In this document: positions 14,169 to 16,351 of the stretch, piece by piece
Numbering within the stretch: the first letter of the stretch is position 1
How the letters are laid out: each line of letters opens with the position of its first letter
Source: Verrucomicrobiota bacterium
GTDB taxonomy: Bacteria > Verrucomicrobiota > Verrucomicrobiia > Limisphaerales > J093
Length of the DNA stretch: 16,351 bases
Assembly: GCA_029907285.1 (NCBI GenBank)
Contig: JARYMD010000042.1
Coordinates: 1 to 16,351 of the forward strand
Direction of reading: 5' to 3'
Notes under the pieces: generated by a model
The model's input: only the letters and a program-made list of their open reading frames with translations
Databases searched by the model: none
What the model was told of the DNA's origin: nothing
Translations under genes and position numbers: made by a program

Positions 14169-14789
14169 TTACTTCATGTAGTCTGACAAATAAGCCTGCA
14201 ACTGCTGCCTCGCATAGAACAGCCTGGTTCGCACAGTGGCAACATTGCAGTTCATTATCCGCCCGATTTCCTCGTGCGGCAGTCCCTGAATATCGTGCAA
14301 CGTGACCACCAGTCTGTGTGGTTCAGACAATTTCTGCATTGCTTCGTTCAATCTGACCTGCAGTTCCGACAGTGCAGCCTGCCGGCGAGGCGTCTTTTCC
14401 GAAATCAGCGCAACAATGTCCGGGTCGTGCTCCGCGTTCAGGTCAATGTCATCAAGGCTCATCTCATGGACGTGCTTGCGCTGTTTTAGAAAGTTGATCG
14501 CCTTGTTAATCGCTATTCGGTAAAGCCACGTGAAAAAGCTGGAATCGCCTTTGAACGATTTGAGCGCGCGATAGGCCTTTATGAAGCTCTCCTGGGTGAG
14601 GTCACTGGCGTCTTCGTGGTTGGAGGTCATGTGGTACATCGCCGAGTAGATGCGCTCCTGATAACGCCTGACAAGCTCGTCGTAAGCGTCGAGATCGCCT
14701 CGCTTGGCGCGCGCCACCAGCACCGCATCGGACACGGATTCTTTCGAGTCCGTCGCTGGCGCTGCGGGTGTGCGGAGAGTGGCTGTCAT
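14169..14789 (-). CDS. ECF-type RNA polymerase sigma factor (RpoE/SigW-like)
   Basis: 206 residues from ATG 14789; AAGG lies about 10 bases upstream. Region 2 spans about 35-105: DAYDELVRRYQERIYSAMYHM, DASDLTQESFIKAYRALKSFKGDSSFFTWLYRIAINKAINFLKQRK, which carries the -10 recognition and core-binding parts. Region 4 spans about 149-203 (EAMQKLSEPHRLVVTLHDIQGLPHEEIGRIMNCNVATVRTRLFYARQQL), with its helix-turn-helix for the -35 box. There is no region 1 or 3, as expected for ECF factors. The first 20 residues are a variable Ala/Thr-rich tail. It follows the polyprenyl synthase stop by 15 bases and is followed directly by the putative anti-sigma gene. Envelope stress is the usual theme of such pairs, but the regulon here is unknown. 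Confidence 0.95.
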   Translation of the reverse strand: MTATLRTPAAPATDSKESVSDAVLVARAKRGDLDAYDELVRRYQERIYSAMYHMTSNHEDASDLTQESFIKAYRALKSFKGDSSFFTWLYRIAINKAINFLKQRKHVHEMSLDDIDLNAEHDPDIVALISEKTPRRQAALSELQVRLNEAMQKLSEPHRLVVTLHDIQGLPHEEIGRIMNCNVATVRTRLFYARQQLQAYLSDYMK

Positions 14790-14804
14790 CTGGCCCGGAC
14801 CTTG

Positions 14805-15857
14805 TTAAGCCGATTCGCCCAGCGCAAACGCCTGCCTTGCGAGGAAAGCAGAGGCGGACATTAGACTGTCCCGTTCCGGGCCGGGCTTCAAAACAGACAG
14901 ACATTCGTTGGCAACACGGCAGTGGTCGCAGATTACGCGTTGAGATTCCGCCAATGCATCGTACTTGTCCAACAAAAGTCGCAAGCGCGGCAGCCCGTTC
15001 GCGTCGCCCTCCGCAATCAAGTGCTCGATTTCGCGCCTGTCACTCAGAGTTCCACGCTCGAGCGAGACGATAACAGGCAAAGTCAGTTTCCCACCGATCA
15101 AATCTGTCCCGAGCGATTTCCCAGCCTTGTTTTCGCTGCCGAACAAATCGAGGCAATCATCGTAGATTTGATACGCCATGCCGAGCGAGATTCCGTAAGC
15201 CCGAAGCGCAGCGCGTTGGTTGGGCTTTGCGCCCCCCATGTGCGCTCCCAACTCGCATGAAAGCGCAAACAGCTCGGCCGTTTTCATTCGGATAATTCGA
15301 TCGTATTCTGGCCGGCCGAGCCCGATGCACCCGCGGCGCTGGGTTTGGAGAATCTCGCCCGAGCAAACGATTTTCGTTGCCTGGGCCACGGCCCGGCATA
15401 TGTCCGGTGTCGGGAAAGCGGCGGCCAGCGTGAGAGCGTGCGCAAACAAACAATCGCCGACCAACACGGATGTGGTGTTCCCCCAGTTCGCGGCCATGGT
15501 CGGCCGGCAGCGACGAATGCTGGCATGGTCGGTGACATCGTCATGCGCCAATGTTGCGAGGTGGACCATTTCGATTATTGCCGCAACGGTGACAAGGCCA
15601 TCGTTCTTCTTGCCGGCCGCGCCGGCGCTCAGAGCCGCCAAGGCCGGCCGCAATTGTTTGCCCTGGTTCGTGAGCGCATAACGTGCGTATGCAGCAACCT
15701 CCGGTTCAAACGCCCCCAACTGTTCCTCGAGGAAAACCGTCACCGCCCGCAGAAAAGGCTCCACCGGACCGACAATCTGCTTCCACGTCGAAGAAGATTC
15801 GGATGAACGCGCATCAGCCGGAGTATAGTCCGCGGCTTTGGATTTAACGGCCAGCAT
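14805..15857 (-). CDS. polyprenyl diphosphate synthase (trans-isoprenyl synthase family)
   Basis: 350 residues. It adds isopentenyl diphosphate units to an allylic diphosphate to make a long all-trans chain, most likely the side chain of menaquinone or ubiquinone. The family motifs are complete: GKQLRPALAAL (66-76), first Asp-rich motif LAHDDVTDHASIRRCRPT (Asp106, Asp107, Asp110), LVGDCLFAHAL, MKTAELFALSCELGA, second Asp-rich motif QIYDDCLDLFG (Asp233, Asp234, Asp237), and GKSLGTDLIGGKLTLPVI. Small Ala residues before the first motif, with no bulky aromatic pair, suit a long-chain product, but the length cannot be fixed from sequence. The first 25 residues are a polar extension. It heads a minus-strand group with the sigma factor and its putative antagonist. 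Confidence 0.94.
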   Translation of the reverse strand: MLAVKSKAADYTPADARSSESSSTWKQIVGPVEPFLRAVTVFLEEQLGAFEPEVAAYARYALTNQGKQLRPALAALSAGAAGKKNDGLVTVAAIIEMVHLATLAHDDVTDHASIRRCRPTMAANWGNTTSVLVGDCLFAHALTLAAAFPTPDICRAVAQATKIVCSGEILQTQRRGCIGLGRPEYDRIIRMKTAELFALSCELGAHMGGAKPNQRAALRAYGISLGMAYQIYDDCLDLFGSENKAGKSLGTDLIGGKLTLPVIVSLERGTLSDRREIEHLIAEGDANGLPRLRLLLDKYDALAESQRVICDHCRVANECLSVLKPGPERDSLMSASAFLARQAFALGESA

Positions 15858-15865
15858 CAGGCCCC

Positions 15866-15894
15866 AATCTAGTTTTCAGCTCACCGCAAGTCAA
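15866..15894 (-). promoter_or_regulatory. promoter of the polyprenyl synthase group, probably leaderless
   Basis: On the minus strand TTGACT (15894-15889; 5 of 6 matches) and TAGATT (15871-15866; 4 of 6) are 17 bases apart, the optimal spacing. Only 8 bases separate the -10 box from the ATG at 15857, so the transcript should begin within about two bases of the start codon. This is the second such arrangement in the window. Confidence 0.6.
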
Positions 15895-16059
15895 ACTTCT
15901 ATGTGTCGCTCTCCGGTGAAGAAACGCGTTTGCCAGCCCAAAAGCGCAATCGTTCATATTCGCGAACGTTTTCAGGCTGCGAGTTTGGCAAGTTTTTTCC
16001 GTATCAGTTTCCCTCGCCATCGATAAGGCGGTCACCACGGCAATGCCTTTGGAAGACGC

Positions 16060-16083
16060 AAACAGAGTGCCAGGCACGTTGTT
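16060..16083. repeat. dispersed palindromic repeat, diverged copy 2
   Basis: Differs at 3 of 24 positions from the copy at 16097-16120, keeping the GTGCC-A-GGCAC centre while both outer arms have changed. Same orientation as copy 3 and 37 bases from it (start to start). Confidence 0.65.
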
Positions 16084-16096
16084 TGGGCGCGGGGCC

Positions 16097-16120
16097 AAAT
16101 AAAGTGCCAGGCACTTTGTT
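16097..16120. repeat. dispersed palindromic repeat, copy 3 (AAAGTGCCAGGCACTTT core)
   Basis: All 24 bases are the exact reverse complement of copy 1 at 11181-11204. The core 16101-16117 is a perfect palindrome around a single A. Confidence 0.8.
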
Positions 16121-16188
16121 GCATCAAACACGCCGCGGTCTTGGCAACGGAATCAACCGGTTTGTGCATGCGGCTTGAGTGCGATGCC

Positions 16189-16252
16189 GCTCCTACGGAG
16201 CTTGTCCGGTGTGGTGTCTGCCCCCACTACAAATATGTCGGCCCTACGGGCC
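16189..16252. repeat. paired CCTACGG-type palindromes
   Basis: GCTCCTACGGAGC (16189-16201) and GGCCCTACGGGCC (16240-16252) are both five-base stems around TAC, separated by 38 bases containing ACTACAAATATGTC. From memory, palindromes of the form stem-CCTACGG-stem next to ACAAATATGTC are common in intergenic DNA of Verrucomicrobiota and Planctomycetota. Confidence 0.6.
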
Positions 16253-16294
16253 TTGGCTTTGGCCAACAGACGATCAGGTCGGTCAACTGACAGG

Positions 16295-16332
16295 AACGTT
16301 CAACGTGCAACGTTCAACTCACAACGTTCAAC
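16295..16332. repeat. tandem repeat, AACGTTCAAC at 14-base period
   Basis: Three identical 10-mers AACGTTCAAC at 16295-16304, 16309-16318 and 16323-16332. The 4-base spacers between them (GTGC, TCAC) vary, so only the 10-mer is conserved. Confidence 0.85.
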
Positions 16333-16351
16333 GGCGTCGCGGGTTGGCCAT

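Larger units (their letters stand above)
15900..16351. other. gene-free, repeat-rich end of the window
   Basis: No reading frame here resembles a protein. Bases 15900-16050 show nothing recognisable. From 16060 on the sequence is mostly short repeats: two copies of the GTGCC-A-GGCAC palindrome, two CCTACGG-type palindromes and a tandem repeat. A gene may continue beyond the right edge. Confidence 0.5.

Overview
The window looks like a piece of a Verrucomicrobiota chromosome, probably from the Pedosphaera/Limisphaera side of the phylum. This is inferred from the gene style and not from any marker: a Tat-exported Gfo/Idh/MocA oxidoreductase, a very short anti-sigma-type protein with a KRHERPPPGHFDRL N-terminus next to an ECF sigma factor, a CvpA-like protein with a large C-terminal extension, weak or absent Shine-Dalgarno sequences at most starts, and intergenic DNA full of small palindromic repeats. 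No rRNA, tRNA, CRISPR array, phage gene or transposase gene was seen.

Left part (about 1-6600, plus strand). After about 600 bases with no convincing gene comes a tightly packed run. It holds a small membrane-anchored His/Cys protein (605-913), an outer-membrane beta-barrel protein of the kind found beside zinc importers (1035-2540), a ZnuA/TroA-type periplasmic metal-binding protein (2580-3509), an ABC-3 family metal permease (3538-4422), a metallo-beta-lactamase-fold hydrolase that overlaps the permease by 8 bases (4415-5254), and a PAS-AAA+-Fis sigma-54 activator 11 bases further on (5266-6600). Together they read as a metal (probably zinc) uptake operon joined to a metalloenzyme and its own transcriptional activator. 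The ABC ATPase expected between binding protein and permease is absent.

Middle part (6573-10608, minus strand). Four genes run leftwards: a Tat-exported oxidoreductase, a CPBP (CAAX protease-like) membrane protein, a ComF-type phosphoribosyltransferase, and accD (carboxyltransferase beta subunit of acetyl-CoA carboxylase). accD seems to have its own promoter inside the end of the ComF gene, and its 3' end overlaps the 3' end of the sigma-54 activator by 28 bases.

Right part (10609-16351). A repeat-rich gap of about 590 bases precedes a bile acid:sodium symporter-family transporter (minus), whose stop codon lies inside a copy of a dispersed palindromic repeat. Divergent from it is the CvpA-like protein (plus), which converges on a minus-strand group: polyprenyl diphosphate synthase, ECF sigma factor and putative anti-sigma factor. 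The last 490 bases hold no gene but contain further copies of the palindromic repeat, two CCTACGG-type palindromes and a 14-base-period tandem repeat.

Two genes (the CvpA-like gene and the polyprenyl synthase gene) have -10 elements so close to their ATG that leaderless transcription is likely.
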